Of a stretch of DNA of 64,000 nucleotides, positions 24,790-35,822 are shown one piece after another (the first letter of the stretch is position 1; every line of letters starts with the position of its first letter). The notes under the pieces are model-generated. The model saw only the letters and a program-made list of their open reading frames with translations, did no database searches and was not told where the DNA came from. Origin of the DNA: Adineta steineri (lineage: Eukaryota; Rotifera; Eurotatoria; Adinetida; Adinetidae). The position numbers were made by a program, and so were the translations under genes. The DNA is taken from contig CAJNOI010000153.1 in NCBI GenBank assembly GCA_905250115.1, positions 151,603 to 215,602 of the forward strand, in the 5' to 3' direction.

Positions 24790-25254
24790 CTTTAGCAAAA
24801 TCAATTCGGAGATTGAGAAGCTATACATTTAGCTAATGCATTACAACATAACATAGCAATTTCCATTTTTTTTATCTATTTTATTTCATCATGTGTACTA
24901 TCTTATGCAGGCAATTACCATGCTCAATCTTGGCAACAATAAAATCGAAGATGAAGGGGCCAAACATCTGGCTGATGTAATACGAAATAACAAGGTAACT
25001 TTCATTTTGTTTTTATGTATTTTATATCATTATCAATGTTTTCTCACACAGGCAATAGCTAAACTGAATTTGGTATATAATGAATTTAGAGATCAAAGAG
25101 CACAATATTTGTTCGATGCATTACGGAAAAATACAATAGCTCTCATTTTCTTTCTATTCATGTTTTTCGTATCTACATATATACGCTATGACATAGTTAG
25201 TCACTATGTCAGAAACCAATACCAATCAAATCGGTGATCAAGGAGCGACACATC
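24790..25254 (+). pseudogene. Remnant of an LRR (ribonuclease-inhibitor-like) gene
   Basis: Four LRR pieces are seen. They are QNQFGD-stop-EAIHLANAL (about 24800-24855), AITMLNLGNNKIEDEGAKHL (24909 on) ending in a GTAACT donor near 24992, AIAKLNLVYNEFRDQRAQYL (25053 on, after CACACAG), and NTNQIGDQGATH (about 25218-25253). One repeat per exon with intron phases kept is typical of NLR/RNI-like LRR genes. Stops, missing first halves of repeats and loss of the rest make it a pseudogene. The last repeat is cut off exactly where a telomere-like hairpin begins. Confidence 0.6.
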
Positions 25255-25318
25255 CAGGGTGTGGATAAAAGAAGGATACAATACTCAAACTCTCACCCAC
25301 ACCCACATTTACGCTGTC
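25255..25318. repeat. Telomere-like hairpin element
   Basis: CAGGGTGTGGATAAAAGAAG is followed by CTCTCACCCACACCCACAT. It is the inverted counterpart of 8035-8097. Confidence 0.6.
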
Positions 25319-25478
25319 AAGATGATTTAGTTGATTATCATTTTGTCATAAAGACTTATTCTAGAATAAAATCAAGATATTCTTAATAATAGTTTTATTA
25401 AAGGATTTATAAGTAAATGGTTTCAATTCGAAGGACAAACTATATGTTGCAATCGACAGAAAAACAATGTCATTTGGT

Positions 25479-28400
25479 TCATGGCAATGGATACTGTTCC
25501 ACATCATCCAGGTACGGAGCATCACCCTCACCACCAGCAATTAACAGTGTTTCATTTGTGAGTATGGTTACTGTATGCTGCCACCGTGAAATATTCATGT
25601 TCGTACTACTTGTCCAGATTCCTGTTGATGGATCATATAATTCAGTACTTTTTAGAAAACTACCATTCGATCCACCAGTAACTAATACTTTTCCGTTGGA
25701 CAATAATGATGCTGTATGATGTGCCCGTGCGAAGTTCATGCTACCTGTAGGTGTCCAATTACCGGTTGATGGATCATATACTTCAGCACTTTTTAAAAAA
25801 ACACCATTAGAGCCACCAGCAACTAACACTTTGCCATTCATTAATGTAGATAATGTACTAAACTGTCGTGTAACACTCATACGATTAGTAGTTGTCCAGA
25901 TTCCTGTCGATGGATCATACAATTCAGCACTATTTAGAGAAGTATCATTATATCCACCCGCAACTAACACTTTTCCATCTGTTAATAATGATGTTGCATG
26001 ATCAACGCGCGGATAATTCATATTGCCTGTACGTGTCCAGATTCCTGTTGATGGATCATATAATTCAGCGGTGTTAAGAAAACCTCTACCACCATCTCCA
26101 CCATTAATCAACACCCTTCCATCTCTTAATGTAGTTGCTGTGTGAGCACCTCGTACACCATGCATGTTTCCCGTATCTGTCCAACTATCTCTTGATGGAT
26201 TATACAATACAGCAGTATTTAAAAAAACTTTATCTTTAATTCCTCCAGTAACTAACACATTCCCATCTGTGAATACAGATGCAGTGTGTTCCTGTCGTGC
26301 AGTACTCATACTGGTAGTAGTTATCCAGATATCTGTTGATGGGTCATACAATTCAGCACTATTTAGAGAAATACCATTATATCCACCAATAACTAATACT
26401 TTTTCATTTATTAACATAGATGTTGTGTGATATTTTCGTGCAACATTCATGTCTCCTGTCATTGTCCATTCTAGATAAGAGAGAAAAGTGAGATTAAAAA
26501 TGTTATTCATATAGAATAGCATCGGACCTCCTATGCGGATATGTTGTCTATCTAACCCTCAGTGAACTTCTTTTTCCTTTCATATAAAGATAAGATAAGA
26601 TCCATTTAGAGATTTTAAATCAATTTAAAGAAATAATGACGCTAAGATCGTTACATTTCAGCAAATCAATGAAAAATATCTTATAAAGAACTTGATTGAT
26701 ATTCATCAAAGCTCTACCGATTCTAACTTGATGTCACCAAAAACATAAGATTAAGTGTTGGCAGACATATCTCATGCCGATATTATATCAAATAGTACTT
26801 CGATGTTTAGAATTATACCAATAAATCAAATAAAAATCGGTTATTGTATGAGGAAATGTATGTTAAAACTCGACTATCTTAATAAAATCAAACCCTGCCT
26901 TTTCAGTTGTAAAGGTAAATATCACTCTGTTCCCCATATAATCTTAACTTGATGCGTCTCAAATTATTTTCTTTTATCTCTCATCCATCGTACAACTGTT
27001 ATCGACTAAACATGCTTACTATAAGAGTTTTGTGTAACTTTTATATGCATAATAAACAACAATAACAGAGCATTTCTCTCGATTAAATGAACCTGATCAT
27101 CCACACAATATGGTAAATGTATGCAAATGATTAATGAGTTCTATTCGAATGCAAATCTCCTCAATAACGATATCTTCGCATGATACTGTTGAGTAGGGCG
27201 TGCATACTCAATATTTGGCCCAGTGAAGATTGAATGAAGACATCAAAAACTAATCCTATTTCGATTTCTGCCAGAAAATATTCCCTAATGTTGTTTGTCT
27301 AGATGATGAACATTCGATAGCTAAAACTAAAACTTTTCGATGTCTTTACTTTTGGTAATTATCCTTTGAGCAATCACAAATCATTCAACAAATTACTTAC
27401 GCGGTATTGCTGTTGTTGTTGCTGTTGTTGTTGCTGTTGTTGCTATTGATGCTGTAATTGATGCTGTGGTTGATATTGATGTTGTAGTTGATGTTGTTGT
27501 TAATGTTATGGTTGATGTTGTTGATGTCGTAGTTGGTTCTAGGTTGTAGAAATGAGTTTAGAATGAGCTCAAACGATTGAATAATGCTTAACTCCTAATT
27601 TCTTACTTGTTCTTCTCTAACCGTATATGGACTGTAAATATGAGTGCATTATAATAAAATAACAAATCTTAAGACGGCTTACAATCTTGAGGGTGGATGT
27701 GAATCCGGGTGGTTGTCTTCACTTCACACACATTCCCACACATCCATACTCTCAAGATATTTTATATACATACATATAGATATATGTTTCTTACTTGACT
27801 TCATGCGGCCCAACCCAATTCAACTCGAGCTTAGACTTCAACTTCATTTATATCTTTTTTGAATTAGAAGAGTTTTCTATGATTATCCTTAAAACATATT
27901 CGATTAAATTCACAGGAAATTTCCTGTATAATCACTTTATTTGAATTTTCTGAAAATCGGAATTTATCATCCCATAGATATCCTAGGTAATATAGGCCTT
28001 GATGTTCTTTGTCATCAGCAGAAATATTAGAATGATTGCTTGTTGCCGCATAAAATGCGAAGGATCAACATTTTAGTATGAAAACACAGAAAAACGAGTA
28101 AGATCCATTTTATCAATGATACTTTAGAGGTTCATATCTAAAAGTTATCTTTACTAAAGAGTATTCCGTGAAAATCCCGGAAAATTGAAAAAAAAGCGAA
28201 TACTGGCAAATATCGAAAATTCTGCTTGTGTTGTGTTTATTTGTGTAGATAGGAGTGATCCAGTCGCACTGATAATTTCAGCTAATACTAACATCACTGC
28301 TATCCATAGCATACAAAAAATATTAAGCGAAATCTAAGATGTCGAATTACTATTGTTATCTTATTTTCTCAGAGACTTACTCTTAATGAATATTCTTCTA

Positions 28401-28835
28401 CATATTTGAAATGATTTATCATATATTAACTTCAAAATAAATGATTATCTCACTTTAACTACCTGTTGTTACTCCCATTTTTTCTGTTATTTCAATTGTT
28501 GTTTCTTCTGTTGTAGATGTTTGTTCACTATTTGTCTTTTTTGTTCTGAAGATAACAATTGGAATTGTTATAATTATAACAAGTACAATAATAATAAATA
28601 TGATGCACATCACTTTTCTTCTTTTCACATATTCACATCTAGAATAATAATCGATCTCTTTTATCATTGTCTACAATTCATAAGATACATACACTTTTTT
28701 TGGTCGAGTTGCATTCAAAGTAACTGTTTCAGACTGAAACAATCAAAAAAAAGACAAATATTATATTTTATGCTTTTTCTTTTTTTTTCAATAAATTACA
28801 TCATTATCAACTCCGATTCTGTTGTTGTTGATCAT
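25479..28835 (-). CDS. Type II membrane protein with Thr-rich stalk and seven kelch repeats (inverted paralog)
   Basis: Proposed CDS complement(join(25479..26470, 27401..27538, 28463..28667)), phases agree. The exon at 28667 starts MIKEIDYYSRCEYVKRRKVM, then has a membrane helix and a Thr/Glu stalk. A 138-nt exon is almost pure Thr/Ser/Ala. The last exon has seven kelch repeats very close to those of the plus-strand copy at 6872-7866. An upstream mini-exon (28800-28835, MINNNRIGVDND) with a GTAATT donor matches the family, but the next exon, if it begins at the conserved TTTCAG (28733), meets a TAG at 28671-28673. Use of the AG at that TAG (ACA ATG...) would rejoin the frame; otherwise translation starts at 28667. 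The flanks on both sides are also duplicated from the plus copy. Likely functional surface protein, ligand unknown. Confidence 0.7.
27684..27758. repeat. Telomere-like hairpin element with ATCTTGAG ends
   Basis: Outer arms ATCTTGAG and CTCAAGAT are perfect inverted repeats around GGTGGATGTG and CACACATCCATA. It lies in an intron of the minus-strand kelch gene. Confidence 0.6.
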
Positions 28836-29892
28836 TGTTGATATCTTGTTGAAATTTTGATACTTTTACAGTCTAAAATCGACAAAAAAAATTTTCAGTT
28901 ATTAATAATATAACTACAAAGAAGCTAAACTGTTTATTTATATATCTTTTCATAAATAATCATTTATGTTTCTCGTTAATTGTCGAAATATATATTTCAA
29001 GTAATATGTAATATTTCTTACCGATTAATCTTAGAAGTTTTTCATTCCAATTTCAATTAGAAAATTGTTAAAATAATAAAAAAAATATTTATCATGCTCT
29101 CTCTTTTTCTTTCTTAAATAATCAGTTCTTTTTTTTGACGTAGATTATCATGTTAATGTAAAATATCATATATCAATAAAAACAATCAGCTCACTTCCTT
29201 TTTCAATGTCAATTTTCAAAAAAAAACAACTCTTGTCAGAGAGAGTTGTTATCTCTTATAAATATGAAACTGTTCGAGACAACATTTAGTGTAATTATTA
29301 GTTAACAAAAAACATTGAAAATCAGCGCTGTTCAAAGAAAATGCAACATTTCCTAAAAGAGAAAAAAAAGTGACGTTGAAATGTTTTACTATACACAACG
29401 ATTCTTCTAAATGAATTGAGAATTAGATAATATTTATGGTCAGAAATGGACTTTAATTTGATTTTATCGTATACAATAATTATTTCCAGAATAGATAAAT
29501 GATTTAATTGGAAGTCGAAATAGAATATTGAAGAAAACAAAAATAATTAATACTTGATCGTCGCTTAGTTATAGTCTACTAGATATGACTAATCAATAGA
29601 GATAACTATAACTATGCTTTTAATTACAATCATAGTCATATAAAATATGTAGATTCTTTGAATAATTACATTTAGATGTGACTGTGGCGGTGATTGTGGA
29701 TATTATATTTGTCTCTCAATACTCTCCACACTGTGAAAAGCTATGTATGTTCTCTTGATGATTTTTTTTACTGAAAAAACAAAATATGACATATATTTCG
29801 TAATTTGTGATTGAAGATCTATGTAGAGAAAATAAACATGAAGGAAACAGCAGTTATATTAAGACTGGATTATTTTATCGACGCAATTAGGC

Positions 29893-29934
29893 ATGTACCG
29901 AGCCCGAGCCTCTCGGGCTCGGGTAGGCTCGGGG
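29893..29934. repeat. GC-rich palindrome at the gap edge
   Basis: ATGTACCGAGCCCGAGCC is followed by an inverted copy, CTCGGGCTCGGG, that runs into the Ns. It is a relative of 12240-12300. Confidence 0.6.
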
Positions 29935-30034
29935 NNNNNNNNNNNNNNNNNNNNNNNNNNNNNNNNNNNNNNNNNNNNNNNNNNNNNNNNNNNNNNNNNN
30001 NNNNNNNNNNNNNNNNNNNNNNNNNNNNNNNNNN
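29935..30034. other. Assembly gap, 100 N
   Basis: Exactly 100 N, which usually marks a gap of unknown size. Confidence 0.98.
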
Positions 30035-31476
30035 TGTGTGTGTGTGTGTATATGTGATAATGATATTCAGACTCACATCAATTAGAACAAAAAAAGTCGA
30101 GAGAAAACGTAAACAAACGGGTCAATGACAAAAGAAGTCTAAGTACAAACATAGCTCATGCAATAGTTAAAATAGTCTTAATAAAAAGACACTCAATATA
30201 GGAAAAGATATATAATTATTAAAAGAATGCTTGACATGTCTAAATTAATCTTTGATTGAAACTATATATCTTAATACGGCTTTAATTAATAAACAAGACA
30301 AAACTTCTATCTAAGATTTTCTTTTAACTTTTAATTCCCAATACAAAACAAAACAAAAAGCACAAAGATAGAATTACAAATGAATGAATGTTTCGTCATT
30401 TCTTGCGACAATGAACGATATTAATCATTACATTTGTTTTTTCTTTCTCGCTCTCTCTCTCTCTGTCTTTCTTTCTTGTTACAGATAAAATCTTTTTTTT
30501 TGTTGCTGGATCTATTGAAGGACAGTTATGATGAAAGAAAAGCACAAGGGAAAAGAACAAGAGAACTAGACACAAATCGAAAATGACAAGGTGAACAGAG
30601 ACTTCTCTTAATATATTCTATTTTATGTATTTATCTATACATATTTACTCAAGCGAAATTTTCATCAAAAACTATTGCGTTCATTATTTAATAAGTTTTA
30701 CATGTCTAAGTGATATTAGTAATAATTCTACGCTTTTTATTCATAATTATTTGTTTGTGCATATATATATGTATACTATGTAAACATCTTAGATATTCTT
30801 TATACATTTGTAACCATTACAGCATGTATCATACACAAAAAAGATCTAAGTGACATTTACGCCAATATCCTCGAAATTATCGTTGATAACTGATAATAAA
30901 TGATTTAATTAGAAAAGAAGATTTTTGAATAAATATCGTTTTAACTAACTGTAGAATTACATAATCAAACCAGTTGGAGTATAAAACAGTGGACCAATAA
31001 TGATATAAGATATGTCAATATTTTTCTTATATATATATATATTTGTTTGCAAGAATTACAAAGGTATCCTTTTTTCAAGCAGTTGTTCCTTTAAACTATA
31101 GTATACACTAATAAATCGTAAATTATAAGATTAACTCTCATAATCGAATATGAAATATCTCTCTATTCGATTATTATAAGTTAAGCTAGCTCTATAAGTC
31201 TCGAATCATTCAATCTTATCTTATTTTCAACGGAAAATCGTTGAATTATTATCTCATGAAATGATCTATTTCTCTTTAGAAAAATAGAAGTTTGATCATT
31301 TTGATATTCGATCTCATGTTAGTAAATTAGCACAATTAATCATGTCGACCAGATGTGCTCTATCTATATTGTTATAAGAAAATTTTTTTGTAACACTAAA
31401 AATATTGATTAGTATATTTTTTTTTCTTCTTAACTACGCGGCAAAAGAATAACAAAATAAAATCTACTCTTTTCTT

Positions 31477-32025
31477 ATGAATAACAACGAGATTTCATTA
31501 CCAACAACGAAGATTGATGATAATTTAACATTAACAACAAATATATCATCATCAACAAAATTACATACTTACATACCAAAAGATTTATTTTCATGTCTTA
31601 TTTGTTATGAAAGTTTTGGTGTTGATCAACAACAACTTGTAGCTCTGAAATGCGGACATATGTTTTGTGCAACATGTATTCATCAATGGTTTACAACAAA
31701 TAAAGGTAAAAGAAAAAATTATGCAGAATATTTTTGTTTTTGTCAATTCTATTGTTCTTTTCTAGTTTGTCCAACATGTCGCAAACGTTGTTGGTTAAAA
31801 GATATTTTATATATTGATATATCAAGTTGTATTGTTGCATATGGAAAAAAGAAAATTGATAATTTAAGTACTGAACGTGATCGACTTAATTATGATATAA
31901 ATACATTGAAAGATTCAATTAAAAAGACTCGAGAATATGTACGAAAAACTGAAAATCGTTTAAAATTTAAACAACGATTCTTACATCGTTTGAGATATAT
32001 TTGTAAACGAAAACATCATCGATAA
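31477..32025 (+). CDS. C3HC4 RING-finger protein with C-terminal coiled coil
   Basis: Proposed CDS join(31477..31705, 31766..32025), 162 residues. The RING lies at residues 40-81: C40, C43, C59, H61, C64, C67, C78, C81, the classic C3HC4 order, so a ubiquitin E3 ligase role is likely (family knowledge). A basic, Lys/Arg-rich coiled coil follows (about residues 98-155). The 60-nt intron has GTAAAA and TTTTCTAG ends and splits the RING just before the last CPTC pair; its length is a multiple of three with no stop, so retaining it would insert 20 residues into the RING loop without breaking the frame. There is a poly-Thr/Ser/Asn N-terminus. No membrane segment. The partner is unknown. Confidence 0.8.
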   Translation: MNNNEISLPTTKIDDNLTLTTNISSSTKLHTYIPKDLFSCLICYESFGVDQQQLVALKCGHMFCATCIHQWFTTNKGKRKNYAEYFCFCQFYCSFLVCPTCRKRCWLKDILYIDISSCIVAYGKKKIDNLSTERDRLNYDINTLKDSIKKTREYVRKTENRLKFKQRFLHRLRYICKRKHHR

Positions 32026-33104
32026 TTTTATTCTTATTAATTAAATAAATTTTCAAAATATTTATGTTTTATATTTAAGAAATGTAGAAAAGAAAAAAAC
32101 AGCATGTTCCTAGCCGTATCGTGACTGATGAATACTTCATAATTCTAATCCATGTGGATACTATTTTTATTTTATAATTAAAGACTTTCATTTCCTCGAA
32201 TGAATCAAGTGAACATTGTAAAAAGATCAGACTAACCTAAATCTTAATTGAATCTATTCTTATAATCAGTAATTCTTCAGACTTCTATAAGATACTGTTG
32301 TGTATGATTATATATATACATGTACTTAATTAATGGATAAGTATGTCTACATGAAACATGTTCCTTTTCTAATTACACTATTATAAGGAAAAACGCATGA
32401 ACGATTTTTTTACTTCTAGGTTCAAAATAAATCAAAGTAATTAATGAAACATATTTTTCCTTTTTTTTACATTATGCTTCAATGGTTTTCCAAATTATAT
32501 GCTTAACTGCTATTTATAAAAGAAAACATTCTGTTTATTGTAGTGCGATTATGAGTATTTTTCATAATAAAAAACCAACTTCTATTTCCATATATATATA
32601 TATAAAATCTAAGCCTTGTACCTAGATAATACTATAGTACTTAAAGTAAAAATAATAGTTTTCTATGAATGAATGAATCATTTTATATAATAAATATTGA
32701 ACCATTGGAGTTTAATTCTATGATAATATAAATAAAATTAGGAAAATAACTTGTTTTTCAATTAATCAAATTTATGTGTCTGATTATTTTCTTCTTGTTA
32801 TATTCTTACTTGACTATACTTCTAAAAAATATGACATTTTATTTATTGACTTTTAATTACACTTTTTGTAATTTGAAGATACACGTACAAAATTATGTTG
32901 TTTTTTCAAACAAACAATAAAGAACAATGCAGAGTTGTGTTGATAAACAACAAGATAGCGCTCATCCAATGGATTCGCTGACCCTTTTCTGAAAGAAAAT
33001 TTTCTTTGATTATTATTAACAAGTAACGCTCGTCCAGAGACTCGCTCATCTCTTTCTTGTACAAAACGTGTTCTACAATACTATTGAACTTTTTACTTGT
33101 ACAG
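32026..33104. other. AT-rich intergenic DNA, no gene seen
   Basis: AATAAA words lie within 25 bp of the RING gene stop. An (AT)n run lies near 32590-32605. The minus-strand open frame at 32906-33145 has no recognisable motif. Confidence 0.5.
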
Positions 33105-33410
33105 TTTGCAAAAACTAACATCAGATTTGAGTTCCTCGATCTCAATTACTCTTCGACCAACAAAAAAAGGTGATCATTTGTTCAAAAAAAAATGTTTCTC
33201 AGAAATATTTTGAAAATATAACGGCAGATTCGAGTTCTTCGACCTAGAAAACCCTTCGGTCAAACTTTATAAAAAAACATTTTTTGTAAAAAAGTGGTTC
33301 TTTGTGTAAAAAAATGAGGAATAAAACAAATGTAAAAATCTGACCTCGGATTCCCCGAACCCGATTACCTTTGGTCAATCGTTTTCTGGTGACCATTGAT
33401 ATGTTTTCAT
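33105..33410 (-). repeat. About 110-bp unit, three diverged copies
   Basis: On the minus strand the phrase TTGACC(A/G)AAGGGTAATC, then TCGAGGAACTCGAATCTG, recurs three times, separated by A/T-rich spacers. The same unit occurs twice on the plus strand at about 17745-17960. Confidence 0.6.
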
Positions 33411-33548
33411 TGATTTATAAATTGCTGCAATCTGATTGGTCTGGACAAACTGACAAACGGACACACTTTAAGCATTTTAACGACCCTGTTTAACGAGCTT
33501 ATAACCCTTTCTTTCAGAAAAGGGAATTATTCATAAATTGAGTTGATA

Positions 33549-34378
33549 GGGTGGGTGTGGGTGTCTTAGTAAGAATAAGAAGAACACCTATCCACCAGGG
33601 GCGGCGGAGCGTCATTAACCTAAGTGAGGCTCACAATATGTTTTCTTCTGGGAACTTTTATTAAAACATGAAGCAAAATATAAGTCTTCTTTTTATTTGA
33701 CCTCAATAAAAACTACAACGGTCATCGTGAAAATAAAACAAATTAGAACGTACCAAAAAATAACTTTCTCTCTTTGTTCTTCGATGCGAAATTTGAACAG
33801 AGACTTTTCTTTGTATATGTGTCAAAAAGAAAAATGGATGAATGTTTGGACGTTTTCCAGCCATTAAATACACTGTGAAGAGGATATAAATCAATTCGAT
33901 CACTATCGAGCTACTTCTTTATTACCGTAATAATATATATATGTGTATGTGTATATGCGCTTGAAAAAACCAAACGTTCTGGGAATAAAACATATAGACG
34001 AAATGAGGAAAAATTAACCACGCGGACAAGAAAAAATGTAAGAAAAGAGGAAAAATACCTGAGTACCATATAGACAAGGGAAATATCCAAGTAAAAGAAA
34101 CGAAAAACATACATGATATATATAAGCTGTATGTGATATCTGTGCGATAAAAGAATAGAGAAAAGAAAAACATATACAAAATAGGTGAACCGTATTAAAA
34201 GGTATATATGTCAGAATATATATCTAGTTATGTTAGATGCCGAGCATAACAAATTCTAATAATAAAAGATAATATTCAATCCGAAAATAAGTGAGGCTTA
34301 AGCCTCTTGAGTCTCCACGCTCCGCCGCCACTGCTATCCACACCCATACCCACACCTACACCCACTCCCACACCCTTC
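33549..34378. repeat. Telomere-like hairpin split by a MITE
   Basis: The left arm (GGGTGGGTGTGGGTGTC, 33550-33566) and the C-rich right arm (CACACCCATACCCACACC and on, 34338-34375) are separated by the MITE at 33596-34333. The repeat is therefore older than the MITE. Confidence 0.65.
33596..34333. mobile_element. hAT-like MITE with 8-bp target duplication
   Basis: The flanking 8-mers are identical: CTATCCAC at 33588-33595 and 34334-34341. The ends CAG(G/T)GGCGGCGGAGCGT are inverted over 17 bp with one mismatch. No transposase is present. The CAGTGGCG tip relates it to the outer element at 15643-20878. Confidence 0.9.
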
Positions 34379-34593
34379 TTTTAGATGCAATAGAAAACTG
34401 GGGATTATTTAAATGTTCTATAATCTATTAAGATTGTGAAATAACATAGAAATATATGCAACTAAATTGAGATAAAATTGAAAACATTTATGGTGAAAGT
34501 GATAATCATTTGATATATGTTGTTGAAGTCTAATAAACTGAGATTTTTGTTCTATAAATATAAAGTTATTTTTCAATTCTTTTAGCATTCACC

Positions 34594-34680
34594 ATCTTGA
34601 GGGTGGGTGTCGGTGATCTAGTGAACATCTGAGAGTATCGTACACATTTAATAAAAGCTTACATCCACATCCTCAAGATT
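34594..34680. repeat. Telomere-like hairpin element with ATCTTGAG ends
   Basis: ATCTTGAGGGTGGGTGTCGG at the left pairs with TTACATCCACATCCTCAAGAT-type sequence at the right. The last 8 bases are a perfect inverted repeat. Confidence 0.65.
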
Positions 34681-34829
34681 GTAAGAAACGATGCATGGTC
34701 AATCTCGATCGAATAATTCATTGAAGATAGTAAAAAGAGAATACCACTGGAAAATATTGTATATGATAATGATTTGTGAATCGTCTAACCTAAATAAAAT
34801 TTAGAGAAACTTACAATAACAAAATTCCT

Positions 34830-35440
34830 TACTAACGATTCATTCGACTGCCATTGAGAATTCGAATTAAGATCATAACAAGTCAATAAATAAGTTTGTA
34901 TTTCGTAATTTAATGAAAATTTTTGATATACATCAATTATCGATAGGTTCAATATTTTGTTTGAACAAAATTTTTCTGTTTCTATGATACTTAACTGACG
35001 AATATCAAAAATAGTTGATTGATCATTGAATGTTTGATAATCATCAATTAAATAAGAATAAATATCATCGTTTCTATTGAAAGAACAAAATAAAGATCAA
35101 CCATTTGTATCATTTAATATATTCGTTAGTTTAGGTGGTGTATCAAATTTATAAATTAATAAATATAAAAGAATTTTCTTAGATGAATGTATCTCAAAAT
35201 GTATTGAAAAATTGAAAGGAGATTCTGTTAAATTAAAACGTGTAAATTAAATAATAATATTTTTTAATAATATTTTTGGAAATATTACATTTAGATTACG
35301 CGTTATTATCAACTCAATTGAATTAGTAAATGTTGTTTTAATTTCAATATCTTCACCATTTGTATCAAGAATTAAAAAATGATATTGATTGAGCGCAATG
35401 GGCTATTGATGGAATTTGAAATTTATCGTTTAACGGCAAT
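34830..35440 (-). pseudogene. Decayed polycystin/REJ-type receptor fragment
   Basis: On the minus strand a long frame with two stops reads LDTNGEDIEIKTTFTNSIEL, then a stop, then SPFNFSIHFEIHSSKK, LLIYKFDTPPKLTN, NDTNG-stop-SLFCSF (TGG to TGA at a likely GW), then YSYLIDDYQTFNDQSTIFDI and YEIQTYLLTCYDLN. I recognise this style from the region before the GPS site in polycystin-1-like proteins of rotifers, but from memory only. The fragment ends without its neighbours (no GPS or channel part). It is dead because of the stops and a frameshift near 35390. Confidence 0.4.
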
Positions 35441-35776
35441 AGTTCGATCATTGATTTCGAAAAGAAAATATGTTCGTGCAATCTCTATGGACTTAGACTT
35501 TGTAACAGATTTCTAGCTTACATTGTATTATCAAGAATGAATTGTGTAAAAGAATAAGCGTGATTTTTGATAGACTGGATTAGACAGCTTCATTCGAATG
35601 CTAAAAGATAGTGAGTTTTATTGAACTATTCGTTTTAAAGTAAGCAACTGTTGTTTTTTTTATAGCAGTAAAATCAATGAATAACATAAGAATCGCACTT
35701 ACTTAACTGTAGAGCACTATAGAGTTTTAAAAATTGATTTTAATCGAATAATATTCAGTTAGAAAATTAGTATGAG

Positions 35777-35822
35777 AGGGTGTGTGGTGTGGATTCATCT
35801 GTTCTTTATCTACACCCGCACT
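35777..35822. repeat. Telomere-like hairpin element
   Basis: GAGGGTGTGTGGTGTGGAT pairs loosely with ATCTACACCCGCACTATC. Confidence 0.5.

Larger units (their letters stand above)
28836..31476. other. AT-rich intergenic DNA with an assembly gap
   Basis: No gene was recognised on either strand. It contains a weak telomere-like hairpin near 29676-29735, a GC-rich palindrome next to the gap, a (TG)n run just after it and a CT-rich microsatellite near 30445-30475. Confidence 0.5.

Noticed and set aside
29811-30128. Open frame across the assembly gap
   Set aside because: It contains the run of N and is only open because N cannot make a stop.
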